A stretch of DNA of 64,000 bases from Ardenticatenaceae bacterium (GCA_020634415.1 JACKBT010000010.1:1-64000); one strand, 5' to 3'; numbered from the stretch's first letter, positions 52,370 through 61,914 are shown. Notes: a model not told the origin generated them from the sequence alone. A program made the numbers and translations.

Positions 52370-53566
52370 GTGCCTCTCAAAATTGGTCTTGTCACTGGCG
52401 AATATCCACCGATGGAAGGTGGTGTGGGGGCGTTTACCCAGGAGTTAGCCAAAGAATTGGCTGTTTTGGGCCATCAGGTTCATATCATTACCAGCCGACA
52501 AGCGCGACCCGCAGCTGAGGAGCGGCGTATTGCTAACCTGTTGGAGCCGGTGGACATTGGTTTTGCTCAACTGCATCCCCAAATTCAGAAGTGGCGCTGG
52601 CCTTCGCTGGCAGCGGTGGCGGATGTTGTGCTGCGCTATGGCTTGGATGTGGTCAATATTCAGTATCAGGCGGCGGCATATCATATGGGCAGCCCGGCGG
52701 CCAATTTTTTGCCCTGGCGTTTGCGGGGGTTGGTAAAGACGGCCGTTACCTTCCACGACCTCCGTGTGCCATACCTTTTTCCGAAGGCGGGGCGGTTAAG
52801 GGAAACGGCCGTTACCTTTATGGCTCGTCAGGCGGATGGCTGCATCACCACCAATTTGGCCGACTATGAAGAGCTGCGGACTCGTGTGCAAACGGCCGTC
52901 GTGCAAATTCCCATCGGCAGCAACATTACCACCTATCAGCCGCATCACGTGGAAATTGCCGAAGCTCGTGAGCGGTTGGGGCTGCAAGATGGCGACCGCT
53001 TGCTGGGCTATTTTGGCTTCCTCAACGAAAGCAAGGGGGCTGACACCCTGCTGGAAAGTCTGGCGCAGCTAGAGGACAACATTCATCTCGTTTTTATCGG
53101 TGGGCAAACGGGCAGCAGTGATAGTGACAATAATCAGTCGTTTTTGGCGCAATTAAAGCAGCGCATCGAGGCAATGGGGCTGGCGGAACGTGTGCATTGG
53201 ACAGGCTTTTTGCCCGATCAGCGCGTGTCTACTTTCCTTCATGCGGCCGATGTGATGGTGATGCCGTATCGGGATGGTGTTTCACTGCGACGGGGGACGC
53301 TGATGGCGGTGTTGGCACACGGCCGTCCCCTCATCACCACCCACCCCGCAATGCCCGCGCCTGAACTGGTTCACGGCGAGAACTGCTGGCTTGTGTCCAC
53401 CAATGACAGTGAGGCCGTATCTTGTTCGGTGCATCAGTTGTTGGATGATTATTGGCTATGCGAAAAAATTGGTGGAGGTGCGGCGCAAGTGGCAAGGCTG
53501 TTTACGTGGGATAAGATTGCGGTGCAAACGGCCGATTTTCTGCAAACGCTCAAGGTTAAAGGATAA
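52370..53566 (+). CDS. GT4 glycosyltransferase
   Basis: The 398-residue protein starts with GTG and has the two-domain GT-B fold: N-terminal LVTGEYPPMEGGVGAFTQELAKELAVLGHQVHIIT, linker, and C-terminal donor-binding domain with YFGFLNESKGADTLLESLAQL, VFIGGQTG, VHWTGFLPDQRVSTFLHAADVMVMPYRDGVSLRRGTLMAVLAHGRPLITT. The usual EGFG-type Glu pair is replaced here by DGVSLRRG, a variant also seen in other GT4 proteins. It transfers a sugar to a surface glycan or lipid. The gene follows a long AT-rich hairpin and precedes the nitrilase gene. Confidence 0.88.
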   Translation: MPLKIGLVTGEYPPMEGGVGAFTQELAKELAVLGHQVHIITSRQARPAAEERRIANLLEPVDIGFAQLHPQIQKWRWPSLAAVADVVLRYGLDVVNIQYQAAAYHMGSPAANFLPWRLRGLVKTAVTFHDLRVPYLFPKAGRLRETAVTFMARQADGCITTNLADYEELRTRVQTAVVQIPIGSNITTYQPHHVEIAEARERLGLQDGDRLLGYFGFLNESKGADTLLESLAQLEDNIHLVFIGGQTGSSDSDNNQSFLAQLKQRIEAMGLAERVHWTGFLPDQRVSTFLHAADVMVMPYRDGVSLRRGTLMAVLAHGRPLITTHPAMPAPELVHGENCWLVSTNDSEAVSCSVHQLLDDYWLCEKIGGGAAQVARLFTWDKIAVQTADFLQTLKVKG

Positions 53567-53647
53567 CAACTGGGACACGAACAAACGCGGATGAACGCAG
53601 ATGAGGCTTTTATTGACGCAAAGGCGCAAAGGGGTGCAAGAAGAAAT

Positions 53648-54562
53648 ATGATTGATGAATTTATGTGTGTGAAAACGGCCGTTATCCAGGCTGCTCCCGT
53701 GTTGTTTGACCGCGAAGCAACGGTTGCCAAAAGCTGTGATTTGATTGCCAAAGCAGGCAAGATGGGCGCGGAGTTGATTGTTTTTCCTGAAGCCTTCATT
53801 CCCGCCTACCCGCGTGGCCTTAGTTTTGGCATGGTGGTGGGCAGCCGCACGGAGGCTGGGCGGCAAACGTGGCAGCGGTATTATGCTAACGCGGTGGATG
53901 TGCCTGGCGCGGCGACAGAGCAGATTGGCGCGGCGGCACGAGCGACCAATGCCTATGTGGTGATGGGGATCATTGAGCGGGATGGTGGGACATTGTATTG
54001 TACGATGTTGTATTTTGGGCGGGACGGCCGTTTGCTGGGCAAACATCGCAAACTGAAACCAACCGGCAGCGAGCGGCTCATCTGGGGTGAAGGGGATGGC
54101 AGTACGTTGACCGTGATTGACACGGAGTTCGGCAAGGTGGGCGGACTGATTTGCTGGGAGAATTACATGCCATTGGCTCGGATGGCGATGTACAGTCAGG
54201 GCGTGGACATCTATCTGGCCCCAACGGCCGATTCCCGCGACAGTTGGCAGGCCACCATGCAGCACATTGCCCTAGAAGGCCGCTGCTTTGTGCTGGGTTG
54301 TAATCAGTTTGTGACCAAAGCCATGTATCCCACGGATTTGCCCGGGGTTGAGGAGTTAGCCAGCCAGCCAGAGGTGATGTGCCGGGGTGGCAGTGTGATT
54401 GTGTCGCCGTTGGGGCAGGTTTTGGCGGGGCCGTTGTATGGTGAGGAGGGGATTTTGTGCGCTGATTTGGACATGGGCGAGGTGGTGCGCGGTAAGTTGG
54501 ATTTTGATGTGGTGGGGCATTATGCACGGCCTGATGTGTTTGACTATAGGGTAATTGAGTAA
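53648..54562 (+). CDS. Nitrilase-family carbon-nitrogen hydrolase
   Basis: The product is about 304 residues from ATG 53648 (ATG 53663 is also possible; the 57 bases before are repeat-like and probably not coding). The catalytic triad is clear: Glu in IVFPEAFIPAYPRG, Lys in LGKHRKLKPTGSERLIWG, and Cys in GGLICWENYMPLARM. The pattern, including the GSERLIWGEGDG and DSWQATMQHIALEGRCFVLGCNQ segments, is that of true nitrilases that turn nitriles into acids and ammonia, rather than of amidases. The substrate cannot be read from sequence. Confidence 0.9.
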   Translation: MIDEFMCVKTAVIQAAPVLFDREATVAKSCDLIAKAGKMGAELIVFPEAFIPAYPRGLSFGMVVGSRTEAGRQTWQRYYANAVDVPGAATEQIGAAARATNAYVVMGIIERDGGTLYCTMLYFGRDGRLLGKHRKLKPTGSERLIWGEGDGSTLTVIDTEFGKVGGLICWENYMPLARMAMYSQGVDIYLAPTADSRDSWQATMQHIALEGRCFVLGCNQFVTKAMYPTDLPGVEELASQPEVMCRGGSVIVSPLGQVLAGPLYGEEGILCADLDMGEVVRGKLDFDVVGHYARPDVFDYRVIE

Positions 54563-54612
54563 TTGAGTAATAGGGCCTAGGAGATGATCTCCACCTATTT
54601 TTTGAGGTGAAT

Positions 54613-55062
54613 GTGACTAACGTTGTGGTGAGTTTACGTGAATTAACGGCCGAATCGGCCATGAAAATAGTTAAATTGCAAGTTGCGCCAGAGCAGGAGA
54701 AGTTTGTCGCCAGTAATGTAATCTCGATTGCCCAGGCTTATTTTGAGCCAAAACATTGGATGCGCGGCATTTTTGCTGATGAGGAGCCGGTTGGGTTTTT
54801 GCTGCTTTATGATGATCCCGAAGAGCCGAACTATTTCTTGTGGCGGTTGATGGTGGATCAGCAGTATCAGAGGAGGGGATACGGCCGTTTTGCTGTTAAT
54901 CTACTCATTGACTATGTGAAAACACGGCCCAATGCCACCGAGTTATTCGTGAGCTGTGTGCCTGGTGAGGGCAGCCCGCAGCCTTTTTATGAGAGTCTGG
55001 GTTTTGTGGATACGGGGGAGTTGATTGGAACAGAAAACGTGCTGCGGCTGTCTTTGGTGTAA
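54613..55062 (+). CDS. GNAT acetyltransferase (PaiA/spermidine acetyltransferase-like)
   Basis: I start at GTG 54613 because TTGAGG lies 5 bases upstream. The 149-residue product has VSLRELTAESAMKIVKLQVAPEQEKFVASNVISIAQAYF, matching the N-terminus of PaiA-like polyamine acetyltransferases. It has the acetyl-CoA loop QYQRRGYGRFAVNLLI and a C-terminal FYESLGFVDTGE. It transfers acetyl from acetyl-CoA to an amine, possibly spermidine. An earlier GTG at 54607 is in frame. It ends 3 bases before the converging glycosyltransferase gene. Confidence 0.85.
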   Translation: MTNVVVSLRELTAESAMKIVKLQVAPEQEKFVASNVISIAQAYFEPKHWMRGIFADEEPVGFLLLYDDPEEPNYFLWRLMVDQQYQRRGYGRFAVNLLIDYVKTRPNATELFVSCVPGEGSPQPFYESLGFVDTGELIGTENVLRLSLV

Positions 55063-55065
55063 GGG

Positions 55066-56187
55066 CTATTTGTGGGCGGCGTTGCGGTAGAGGGTGAGGG
55101 TTTGAGCGGCCGTTTTTTGGGGCGAAAAGTGGCGGGCTTGGGCTAGACCACGTTGGGCGAGTTCCTGGCGCAGGGGTTCATCGGTGAGTAAACGGCCGAT
55201 TTGCGCCGCCATCTCCTCGATATTGTTGGGATCAAAATACAACACGGCCTCGCCCCCCACTTCCGGTAAGCTGGAGGTGTGGGCGCAAGTAACGGCCGTG
55301 CCACAGGCCATCGCCTCCACCACCGGCAGGCCGAATCCCTCATAACGGCTGGGAAAGACGAAGACATCAGCCCCACTGTAAAGGGGTGGCAGATCGGCAC
55401 TGTCTATAGGGCCAAGAAAGCGGACACACTCTTGTAAGCCCAGCATTTCCGCTTCGGCTTTGGCCTGGGGGTAGCGATTGTCCCAAGCTCCGGCGATGAC
55501 GAGGGTGGTATTGGCCGTAGATGGGGCTAACTTTTGCCAGGCTCGCAGCAGGTTGACGAGGTTCTTGTGGGGTTTGTTGATGCCAAAATAGAGGACATAT
55601 TTCCCCGATAAGCCAAACTGCTGGCGTATACGGGCAATCTCTGCGGGGTTTTGTGGCCGGAAGTGATGGTCTGGGGCAAGATGGACGGTGGCGATGCGGG
55701 GGGCGGCGAAGGGGTAATGGTGCTGCAAGTCGTGGCTGGTGGCCTGGGAGATGCTAATGATGTGTCGGGCGCGGCGCATGGCAAGTTGGCTGGTGAGGCG
55801 GAAAAGGAGGCGGGCGCGGCTGGAGACGTAGTGGGGAAACAGTTGCGGCGTTATGTCATAGATGGTGACGATGGTGGGCAGGGGCAGGCGGTAGGGCATG
55901 AGGTAGTAGGGGCTGTGGTAGACGTTGGCCTGGATTTGGCGCAGCAGCCGGGGGATTTGCCACTGCTGGGCGAGGGAGAAGGGGGAAACGGCCGTTGCTA
56001 TCGTTTGTACGTTATCGGCTGTGAGGGGCAGTTGCCAGCGCGAGGGCTGGGTGGGATCGTGCAACAAAACAAGCTGCTCATTATCCGCCAACTGTGGTAC
56101 GATTGCCTGGGCTAATTGGCTGACATAACGGCCGATGCCGGGAAAATGGTCGGTGGCGGTGCGGGCATCGAGGACATAATGCATCAT
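55066..56187 (-). CDS. GT4 glycosyltransferase (mannosyltransferase-like)
   Basis: The 373-residue GT-B protein has an N-terminal GIGRYVSQLAQAIVP, the donor domain with YVLYFGINKPHKNLVNLLRAW, LVIAGAWDNRYPQ, FLGPIDSADLPPLYSGADVFVFPSRYEGFGLPVVEAMACGTAVTCAHTSSLPEVGG. The two Glu residues of EGFGLPVVEAM bind the nucleotide sugar, and the retaining mechanism is typical of GT4. It is the last gene of the minus-strand glycan operon; its start overlaps the previous stop by 4 bases (ATGA), a mark of coupled translation. Confidence 0.92.
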   Translation of the reverse strand: MMHYVLDARTATDHFPGIGRYVSQLAQAIVPQLADNEQLVLLHDPTQPSRWQLPLTADNVQTIATAVSPFSLAQQWQIPRLLRQIQANVYHSPYYLMPYRLPLPTIVTIYDITPQLFPHYVSSRARLLFRLTSQLAMRRARHIISISQATSHDLQHHYPFAAPRIATVHLAPDHHFRPQNPAEIARIRQQFGLSGKYVLYFGINKPHKNLVNLLRAWQKLAPSTANTTLVIAGAWDNRYPQAKAEAEMLGLQECVRFLGPIDSADLPPLYSGADVFVFPSRYEGFGLPVVEAMACGTAVTCAHTSSLPEVGGEAVLYFDPNNIEEMAAQIGRLLTDEPLRQELAQRGLAQARHFSPQKTAAQTLTLYRNAAHK

Positions 56188-57323
56188 GCTGTAACCTGGC
56201 GGAGGATGGCTTCAATGGCGGTGGTGGTGCGTTGAATGGTGAAATGATGGACCACTCGTTCGCGCCCAGCTTGTCCCATGCGGGCACACTGGGCTGGATT
56301 TTTGAGCAGGCTCATTACAGCCTGGGCCAAACCATGTTGATCGCCGGGCAGCACCAGCAGCCCTGTTTCTCCGGGCAGCACGATTTCGGGCAGGGCGCCA
56401 TGTCCCAGCGCAACCACTGGTTTGCCCATGGCCATGGCTTCTACATTCACCAGGCCAAATGGTTCTGGCTCGCCGGGATGCACGAAGATGGTCATGGCGG
56501 CCAGGGCGGGGCGCACATCATCCAAGTGCCCGGTGAATAGAACGCGCTCGCTGAGGTTGAGATCGGCCGTTAGCTGCTGCAACTGTTGGGGGTAATCGTC
56601 TTCTACGCCAAAAGGGGAACCGCCAACGATGATGAAGGTGGCAGCGGGGTGTTGTTGGCTGATTTCGGCGGCCATTTCTAAGAAACGCACTTGCCCTTTC
56701 CAGGGACGCAAACGGCCGACCATGCCGATAATGGGTACGTCGTCGGGGATTTCGTAGCGTTTTTTGAAGGTGATGCCGCGCCGGGTGGGATCGTAGCGGC
56801 TGACATCAATGCCGTTGAGGACGACGCTGGTTTTGCCGGGACAAGGCATGTGGTCGGCCACTGCCTGGGAGTTGGTGATGACGCGGCTGGCGGTGCGGCA
56901 GAGGAGTTTTTTGAGGGTGGTGTCTATTTGGGGGTTGGCTGGTTTGTTTTCGGAAAGCCAAAAGTCGCGCATGTGCCAGATGAACGGCCGTTTTGCCAGT
57001 CGGGCGGCGGGGGCGGCATAGAGGGCGGCGCGAACGGTGTTGGCGTAGAGGGCAGTGGCTTCTAGCTGCCGCGCTAATTTGGCCAGTTGGCGCACCTGCC
57101 CGACCCCGTCGGTCAGCAGGCGGGGGGAGCGGCGCAGCCGAGGCAGGTCGAAGGTGTGATGGGGGATGTGGAGATCGGCCGTTTTTTGGGCTAAAGCACC
57201 AGGGCAGCAAACGACGTGGGGGGACCACTGCTCTCGATTCAGGTGCTGCAATATGAGCAGGAGGCTGTGTTCGGCCCCGCCCAGGGCGGTGGCGTGATCA
57301 ATGAAGAGGATGGCTTTACTCAT
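56184..57323 (-). CDS. GT4 glycosyltransferase
   Basis: The 379-residue protein has the GT-B fold: LFIDHATALGGAEHSLLLILQHLNREQW at the start, GMVGRLRPWKGQVRFLEMAAEI, FIIVGGSPFG, VLFTGHLDDVRPALAAMTIFVHPGEPEPFGLVNVEAMAMGKPVVALGHGALPEIV. The EPFGLVNVEAM motif holds the donor-binding Glu pair. It overlaps both neighbouring glycosyltransferase genes by 4 bases. The acceptor is presumably the growing surface polysaccharide. Confidence 0.92.
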   Translation of the reverse strand: MSKAILFIDHATALGGAEHSLLLILQHLNREQWSPHVVCCPGALAQKTADLHIPHHTFDLPRLRRSPRLLTDGVGQVRQLAKLARQLEATALYANTVRAALYAAPAARLAKRPFIWHMRDFWLSENKPANPQIDTTLKKLLCRTASRVITNSQAVADHMPCPGKTSVVLNGIDVSRYDPTRRGITFKKRYEIPDDVPIIGMVGRLRPWKGQVRFLEMAAEISQQHPAATFIIVGGSPFGVEDDYPQQLQQLTADLNLSERVLFTGHLDDVRPALAAMTIFVHPGEPEPFGLVNVEAMAMGKPVVALGHGALPEIVLPGETGLLVLPGDQHGLAQAVMSLLKNPAQCARMGQAGRERVVHHFTIQRTTTAIEAILRQVTA

Positions 57324-58468
57324 GGCATCTCCCTCTTTTGGTATATGTAAATTGCCTCATCATAAATAGATTCTAACATACGGGCTACCTGCCGAATATC
57401 ATATTCTGCTTCCACATGGTGGCGGCTGATTTGTCCCCACTCAGGCCATTTTTGGGGGTTTTGCAGCATCTCGTGCAATCGTGCAGCCAGTGCTTCACTA
57501 TCACGCTCAGGCACTAAGTAACCAGGTTCTTTGATGCCGACGACTTCGGGGATGTCCGCATGGGTGGAGGCAACTACCGGCACACCAGCAGCTTGCGCTT
57601 CCAAGATGACAGTAGGCGCACCGCCTTCACTGTCGCCATCGGCGGCCAGAACGCTCGGAGCCAAGAAGAGATGGGCGTTTGCCATTTCTTGGGCATAGGC
57701 AGCATGAGAGAGGTAGCCAAGAATTTGCACCTGGGCTTGAATTTGCCGAGAGTGGATGAGATTTTCCAGGTCGGTTCTTAAAGGGCCATCCCCAATTATT
57801 CGCAACCGGATGTGTGGGTATTGGGGAGTGAGGCGGCTAACGGCTTCGATGGCATAGGCGACACCTTTTTTTTCCGTAAGACGGCCACACATGAGGATGT
57901 TGACTTGATCATCAGCGGGGTAGACTCTGGGCTTGAAGTTAAATTTTTGAGTATCTACGCCTATGTGGGAGATACGTATTTTTTCAGGCGGGCAACCAAG
58001 TGCTATCAGGCTTTTTTTCATGTGATTGCCTTCAACGAGAAAGAGTGTACCTTGTGCAAAAAGACGTTTATAACCAGCTTGCCAGCGTGGTTCTTGAGCT
58101 TGTTGTGACATGTCTTTGCCGTAGAAGGTGGTAAGCAGGGGGAGATCAAACAGGTGATGGGTAGGCAGAGCGTAAACGCCTTCTGTGCCAAAATGGGCGT
58201 GGAGGAGTGACGGCCGTTCCCGCCGAATAATCTGATTGAAATAAGGCGACTGTCTCCGTAACCGAAACCAAGCATAGTTCCAATAACGGGCAAGCAGCGG
58301 CAATTGAGATAGGGTGTAAACATCGGCAAAAGGGAAGTTGGAAAGGTTTTGGGCAAAACGTGCCAGCATAATGGGGCGATAGGCATGCAAATTGGTTAAG
58401 TATTGATAGATAAATGTTTCGGAAAGGGCCAGATAGGCACGATGGAAGTGAATGGCGGTTGGGGACAT
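57320..58468 (-). CDS. GT4 glycosyltransferase (colanic-acid type)
   Basis: The 382-residue protein resembles the WcaL/AmsK group of exopolysaccharide GT4 enzymes: AYLALSETFIYQYLTNL at the start (SETFI is typical of that group), LLHAHFGTEGVYALP, ILMCGRLTEKKGVAYAIEAVSRL, LRIIGDGPLR, VQILGYLSHAAYAQEMANAHLFLAPS and DSEGGAPTVILEAQAAGVPVVAS. It probably adds a hexose to a polysaccharide repeat. The start codon shares its first base with the previous stop (TAATG), another sign of coupling. Confidence 0.9.
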   Translation of the reverse strand: MSPTAIHFHRAYLALSETFIYQYLTNLHAYRPIMLARFAQNLSNFPFADVYTLSQLPLLARYWNYAWFRLRRQSPYFNQIIRRERPSLLHAHFGTEGVYALPTHHLFDLPLLTTFYGKDMSQQAQEPRWQAGYKRLFAQGTLFLVEGNHMKKSLIALGCPPEKIRISHIGVDTQKFNFKPRVYPADDQVNILMCGRLTEKKGVAYAIEAVSRLTPQYPHIRLRIIGDGPLRTDLENLIHSRQIQAQVQILGYLSHAAYAQEMANAHLFLAPSVLAADGDSEGGAPTVILEAQAAGVPVVASTHADIPEVVGIKEPGYLVPERDSEALAARLHEMLQNPQKWPEWGQISRHHVEAEYDIRQVARMLESIYDEAIYIYQKREMP

Positions 58469-59382
58469 TAGGGTTGTTCTCGTTCTGTTAACAATTCTAC
58501 TAGATGCAGTTCCTCATCGGTTTGGGGCTGGTGATGAGAAAGGGGAAAATGCGTAGCTGGTGGATTGCGATGATGGGGATAGGCCAGGGCTGAATAGAGT
58601 TGTGTAATGAGGTGTTCAGGGTTCTGACAAAAAGTTTGGTAATGGATACGAAAAATACGCGAGGCATGAATGTGGACCAGGTCTGCTTCTATTTGCTGCT
58701 GTAGGGTGAAAAGTTGTTGGGCGATTTGTTCGGGAATGGGGAGGTTTCTGAGTTGTTGGTAGTTGGGCGGACGGACAGACCACCATTCGGTGGGATCAGT
58801 TAGATTTTGGTAACGGCCGTGTAACACCGACAGCCCTACATCACATAAGTCTCGCTCAACAATGAGGAAGAGACTGTTGGGAAAAATCTTCTGCAAAGCA
58901 TCTAGGCGCAGCATATGTTTAACATTTTTATTGACGAAGGCCACATCCCCATAGAGCTTTTGGATGGCTGCAATGGTACGCTGGAGGCTGTTTTTTTGGG
59001 CAGGGGTGACATCCTCAAAATGGCTGTATGCTTCCATATCGAAATATCTGCCCCAAAAACCGCCAGCTTCACGAGGTGATAGAGGGCCAGTTACTTTGCC
59101 ATAATTGCTTTGGAAATCTGACTGATACTCACCGTAGCGATGGTTTTGCCAATAGGTGATGCAGATTGGCGCATGGGGATATTGACCAACGCCATTGGTG
59201 AAGTAGGCAACTTTGAGGCGGTGCACAATGTATTGGTAGACAAGGGTTGTGCCGGAACGTGGTAACCCAAAGATGAAGAGTTGGGGCTTGAGGGTGGTGA
59301 TCGGCCGTTTTAGGTAGAGGGTTTCTAGAAAACGGCCGTACTTAAATGGGTCAAGATAACGCCACAAAGAGGATTTACTCAT
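58468..59382 (-). CDS. Sulfotransferase, first of three in the glycan operon
   Basis: The product is about 304 residues from ATG 59382. The PAPS 5'-phosphosulfate loop is FIFGLPRSGTTLVYQYI, and the 3'-phosphate motif region is FLIVERDLCDVGLSVL, with the conserved Arg/Ser-type positions. A likely catalytic His lies in the middle (VKHMLRLDAL or YSHFED). Such enzymes move sulfate from PAPS to a sugar hydroxyl. It overlaps the FemAB-like gene by 4 bases. Its place among glycosyltransferases points to a sulfated polysaccharide or glycolipid. Confidence 0.85.
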   Translation of the reverse strand: MSKSSLWRYLDPFKYGRFLETLYLKRPITTLKPQLFIFGLPRSGTTLVYQYIVHRLKVAYFTNGVGQYPHAPICITYWQNHRYGEYQSDFQSNYGKVTGPLSPREAGGFWGRYFDMEAYSHFEDVTPAQKNSLQRTIAAIQKLYGDVAFVNKNVKHMLRLDALQKIFPNSLFLIVERDLCDVGLSVLHGRYQNLTDPTEWWSVRPPNYQQLRNLPIPEQIAQQLFTLQQQIEADLVHIHASRIFRIHYQTFCQNPEHLITQLYSALAYPHHRNPPATHFPLSHHQPQTDEELHLVELLTEREQP

Positions 59383-60356
59383 TGCTTCAATACAGCCTTT
59401 ATCCGCTGTTTCATTCGGTGAACCGGACTTTCTAAAGCATAACGGTAAACAGGCCACTCCTCAGCACCATAATGCTTTTTAGAACGAGCAACCCCTTCAT
59501 GCCCGCCACTAGGGTTAAAGTCATAGTAACGATAACCACGTTCGATAGCATCTTTTATAATTGTCGCCTGCAAGACATTATTGGCATTATATTGAAAATA
59601 ATCAGCAAAAGCTGCACCATGCCACCAATCCACATGCTGATTCCAATAAAAGACCCAGGCACCTGCAATTACTTTTCCCTCCAACTCAGCCAACCAGAGC
59701 TTAATTTGGTTTGGATACTCTTGACTTAAGGCAAAGCCATTCGCAAATAGCTCCCATGGATACCGACTTGAAACATCATCGCCCCATCGAGCCAATGAAT
59801 CAAGGTAAGCTTCAAAGTATTGTTGGTAGTCCTGCAAATCACGTGCCAAGCGCACCGTCACGCCTAATCGCTGCCCCTTGCGGGCACCACTTCGATGCCC
59901 TTTTGTAAAGCGAGAAAAAATGGTTTCAAAGTCTGTATCGAGTGTGATAATGTGAGTGAAATCTTCTCGTTGGCTTGAGAATATTTGACTTGGAAGTTCA
60001 TTTTTTGTAGTAGGGTTGCTTATTATGCGAAGGAGAGAGGTGCGTTGGGTAGTAGCAGTTTCCAGCATTTTTGTTTGCTCGGCTGCCCCCACTTCTCCAT
60101 TCGCCACAAATCCACCGTAACAGGCAGCAAAGGTGCTAATACGTGTATGAAAAAGGCTGTTGCCAGGCATTTGTATTAAAGGCAAGACAACATTCACACC
60201 ATTATCGAGAACAGCCCCTAAGGTAGCATCTTGATATTCGGGGAAGGTGGTTAAGGCTAATTTGTGCCAGAGAGGGGTATGGAAAAAGGTAGCATAGTCA
60301 CATTGACGGGCTATGTCCCACCAAAATGCCTCGTCAACTTGATGGTGAATTTCCAT
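59379..60356 (-). CDS. FemAB/GNAT-type aminoacyl- or acyl-transferase
   Basis: The product is about 325 residues. It shows the BioF2/FemAB-like double GNAT pattern: CDYATFFHTPLWHKLALTTFPEY, FSRFTKGHRSGARKGQRLGVTV, WLAELEGKVIAGAWVFYWNQHVDWWHGAAFADYFQYNANNVLQATIIKDAIERGYRYYDFNPSGGHEGVARSKKHYGAE-type end. The C-terminal part is characteristic of FemAB-related proteins in exopolysaccharide clusters (peptidoglycan bridge or N-acyl sugar transfer). I use ATG 60356; an upstream in-frame codon at 60431 would overlap the methyltransferase gene by about 100 bases. Confidence 0.8.
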   Translation of the reverse strand: MEIHHQVDEAFWWDIARQCDYATFFHTPLWHKLALTTFPEYQDATLGAVLDNGVNVVLPLIQMPGNSLFHTRISTFAACYGGFVANGEVGAAEQTKMLETATTQRTSLLRIISNPTTKNELPSQIFSSQREDFTHIITLDTDFETIFSRFTKGHRSGARKGQRLGVTVRLARDLQDYQQYFEAYLDSLARWGDDVSSRYPWELFANGFALSQEYPNQIKLWLAELEGKVIAGAWVFYWNQHVDWWHGAAFADYFQYNANNVLQATIIKDAIERGYRYYDFNPSGGHEGVARSKKHYGAEEWPVYRYALESPVHRMKQRIKAVLKQ

Positions 60357-61056
60357 AGAAATGTTTGGGTTTTTGGGCAACGACAATGTACATCCATGTA
60401 AATCGTTCGTCACGTAGTTTACCTTGATCAAGAAAGGGATAGATCAGGTTTGTTAGAGCAGTAAAGCTATTCACAAGTGGTCGCAGCGGCCCTTTGGCGA
60501 ACCGCCGTAAGTAATAATTAAATTCTGTTCCAAAAGTGATCCAGAATCCGGAAAGAGGAGTGATTTCCAATACTGAAAATCCTGCTTTTTCAAACATATA
60601 GTGCAAGCCGTACCGCGTATAACGAAAGAAGTCGCGTGGCTCTTCGTGCAAATGCCAAAAAAGTGGCATGGTATATAAAGCATATCCGCCTGGACGCAAG
60701 ACACGATGAGCCTCTATTAAGGCCAGTAGAGGCTCTTCAAGGTGCTCCATAACGGCCGTACTCAACACACAATCGAACGAGTCATCATCTACGGGAATAT
60801 CGTAAGCTGTACCGAACAAATCTATATTGGACTGATCGTGAGGGCAATCTTCATGATCCAGCCCTATATGTTCAGTTACAAACTCGCCTACTAACAGTCC
60901 TTTCGCTTTAGTCCCACAGCCAATCTCTATCATCCTGCCCGAAAAATAACGTGATGCCCGATCCCGAATCTGCTTGCCAGCGATTCTAGTAACATTATAA
61001 GTAGGTGTGGTAATAGGAAAACGTTGGAAATATTTATCAACTGACGACATTAGCAA
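60334..61056 (-). CDS. Class I SAM-dependent methyltransferase
   Basis: The 240-residue protein has the SAM-binding motif MIEIGCGTKAKGLLVGEFV, the acidic motif IGLDHEDCPHD, and the motif IV-like FDCVLSTAVMEHLEEPLLALIEAHRVLRPGGYALYTMP. This is the methyltransferase type 11 pattern. The C-terminal part contains hydrophobic helices and a basic stretch. It could methylate a sugar or lipid in the glycan pathway. The operon position between the sulfotransferase and FemAB-like genes supports that role. An ATG at 61050 is also possible. Confidence 0.85.
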   Translation of the reverse strand: MLMSSVDKYFQRFPITTPTYNVTRIAGKQIRDRASRYFSGRMIEIGCGTKAKGLLVGEFVTEHIGLDHEDCPHDQSNIDLFGTAYDIPVDDDSFDCVLSTAVMEHLEEPLLALIEAHRVLRPGGYALYTMPLFWHLHEEPRDFFRYTRYGLHYMFEKAGFSVLEITPLSGFWITFGTEFNYYLRRFAKGPLRPLVNSFTALTNLIYPFLDQGKLRDERFTWMYIVVAQKPKHFYGNSPSS

Positions 61057-61057
61057 A

Positions 61058-61909
61058 TCATCCTGTTTGCATCTGGTACTGCCAACTTATAGGGGTGTCA
61101 CGTTGAAGAAAATCAAAGAGCTGTTGATTTGGCAGTTGATAGTAGTTTTGTAAAGCCAGTACTGTTGCCTTGGTTGGTCTGTTATGATGAGCGGGGAAAA
61201 TCTTATCAAGGGGGCGGGTAAACGACCGTAAAACAGGCAAATAATAATTAAGGTACAATCTTACTCGGGAATGGGTATTCGCATTTTTCTTCTCTGCTTG
61301 AGAGACAAAGGGAAAATCAGGGTCTATTCCTAAAAAACGGCATACTTTTTGTAAACCCTTACTCGGATTCGCAGTCACATCCTCTTCAAAAATTAACACC
61401 AACAACTGTTCACGACCAAATAACTTGAGATAAGCTTGGAGCTGTTCATGATAACGGCCGTATTCCAAAACCCCATGGCCAGCAACCAAATGCTTATACT
61501 GCCCCATCAACAAATCATCAATACCACAGCGTGGTGACACCCGACCACTACGAATAATATGATTCACGGCCGAGATAGCCCGATTTACCGGATTACGCAA
61601 AACAACGATCAACTTTACATCAGGCAGCAAATCATGAATATGGCAATGCACATCAGCCAGATGGCCCTCCACCCCCTGTCCGTTCGCCCACAGATAATCT
61701 GGTGTCTTTTCCCCCACAGCTTTTTGCTTATTCGCCGCCACGAAATGTTGTTCATACCACTGAACTCCTTTGTGGTAATGATAATCCTTGTCAAAAAAAT
61801 GAACTTCACCCGTTGCCATAAAAACATCCGGGTGCTGGCCTAACTGCTCAGCCAACCAGGTTGTTCCCGACTTCTGTGCGCCAATAATCAAAAAATTAGG
61901 CAGCATCAC
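61058..61909 (-). CDS. Sulfotransferase, second in the glycan operon
   Basis: The 283-residue protein is of the heparan-sulfate-sulfotransferase-like type: NFLIIGAQKSGTTWLAEQLGQHPDVFMA (PAPS loop), VHFFDKDYHYHKGVQWY, EKTPDYLW, and the 3'-phosphate site LIVVLRNPVNRAISAVNHII. The length and motifs are complete. It sulfates a glycan hydroxyl or amine using PAPS, which is made elsewhere. It begins 5 bases after the aminotransferase gene. Confidence 0.9.
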   Translation of the reverse strand: MMLPNFLIIGAQKSGTTWLAEQLGQHPDVFMATGEVHFFDKDYHYHKGVQWYEQHFVAANKQKAVGEKTPDYLWANGQGVEGHLADVHCHIHDLLPDVKLIVVLRNPVNRAISAVNHIIRSGRVSPRCGIDDLLMGQYKHLVAGHGVLEYGRYHEQLQAYLKLFGREQLLVLIFEEDVTANPSKGLQKVCRFLGIDPDFPFVSQAEKKNANTHSRVRLYLNYYLPVLRSFTRPLDKIFPAHHNRPTKATVLALQNYYQLPNQQLFDFLQRDTPISWQYQMQTG

Positions 61910-61914
61910 TTCCT

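Noticed and set aside
53591..53647. Earlier ATG start for the nitrilase gene
   Set aside because: The segment contains GCAAAGGCGCAAAGG-type repeat sequence and is not needed for the nitrilase fold, so it is more likely a leader.
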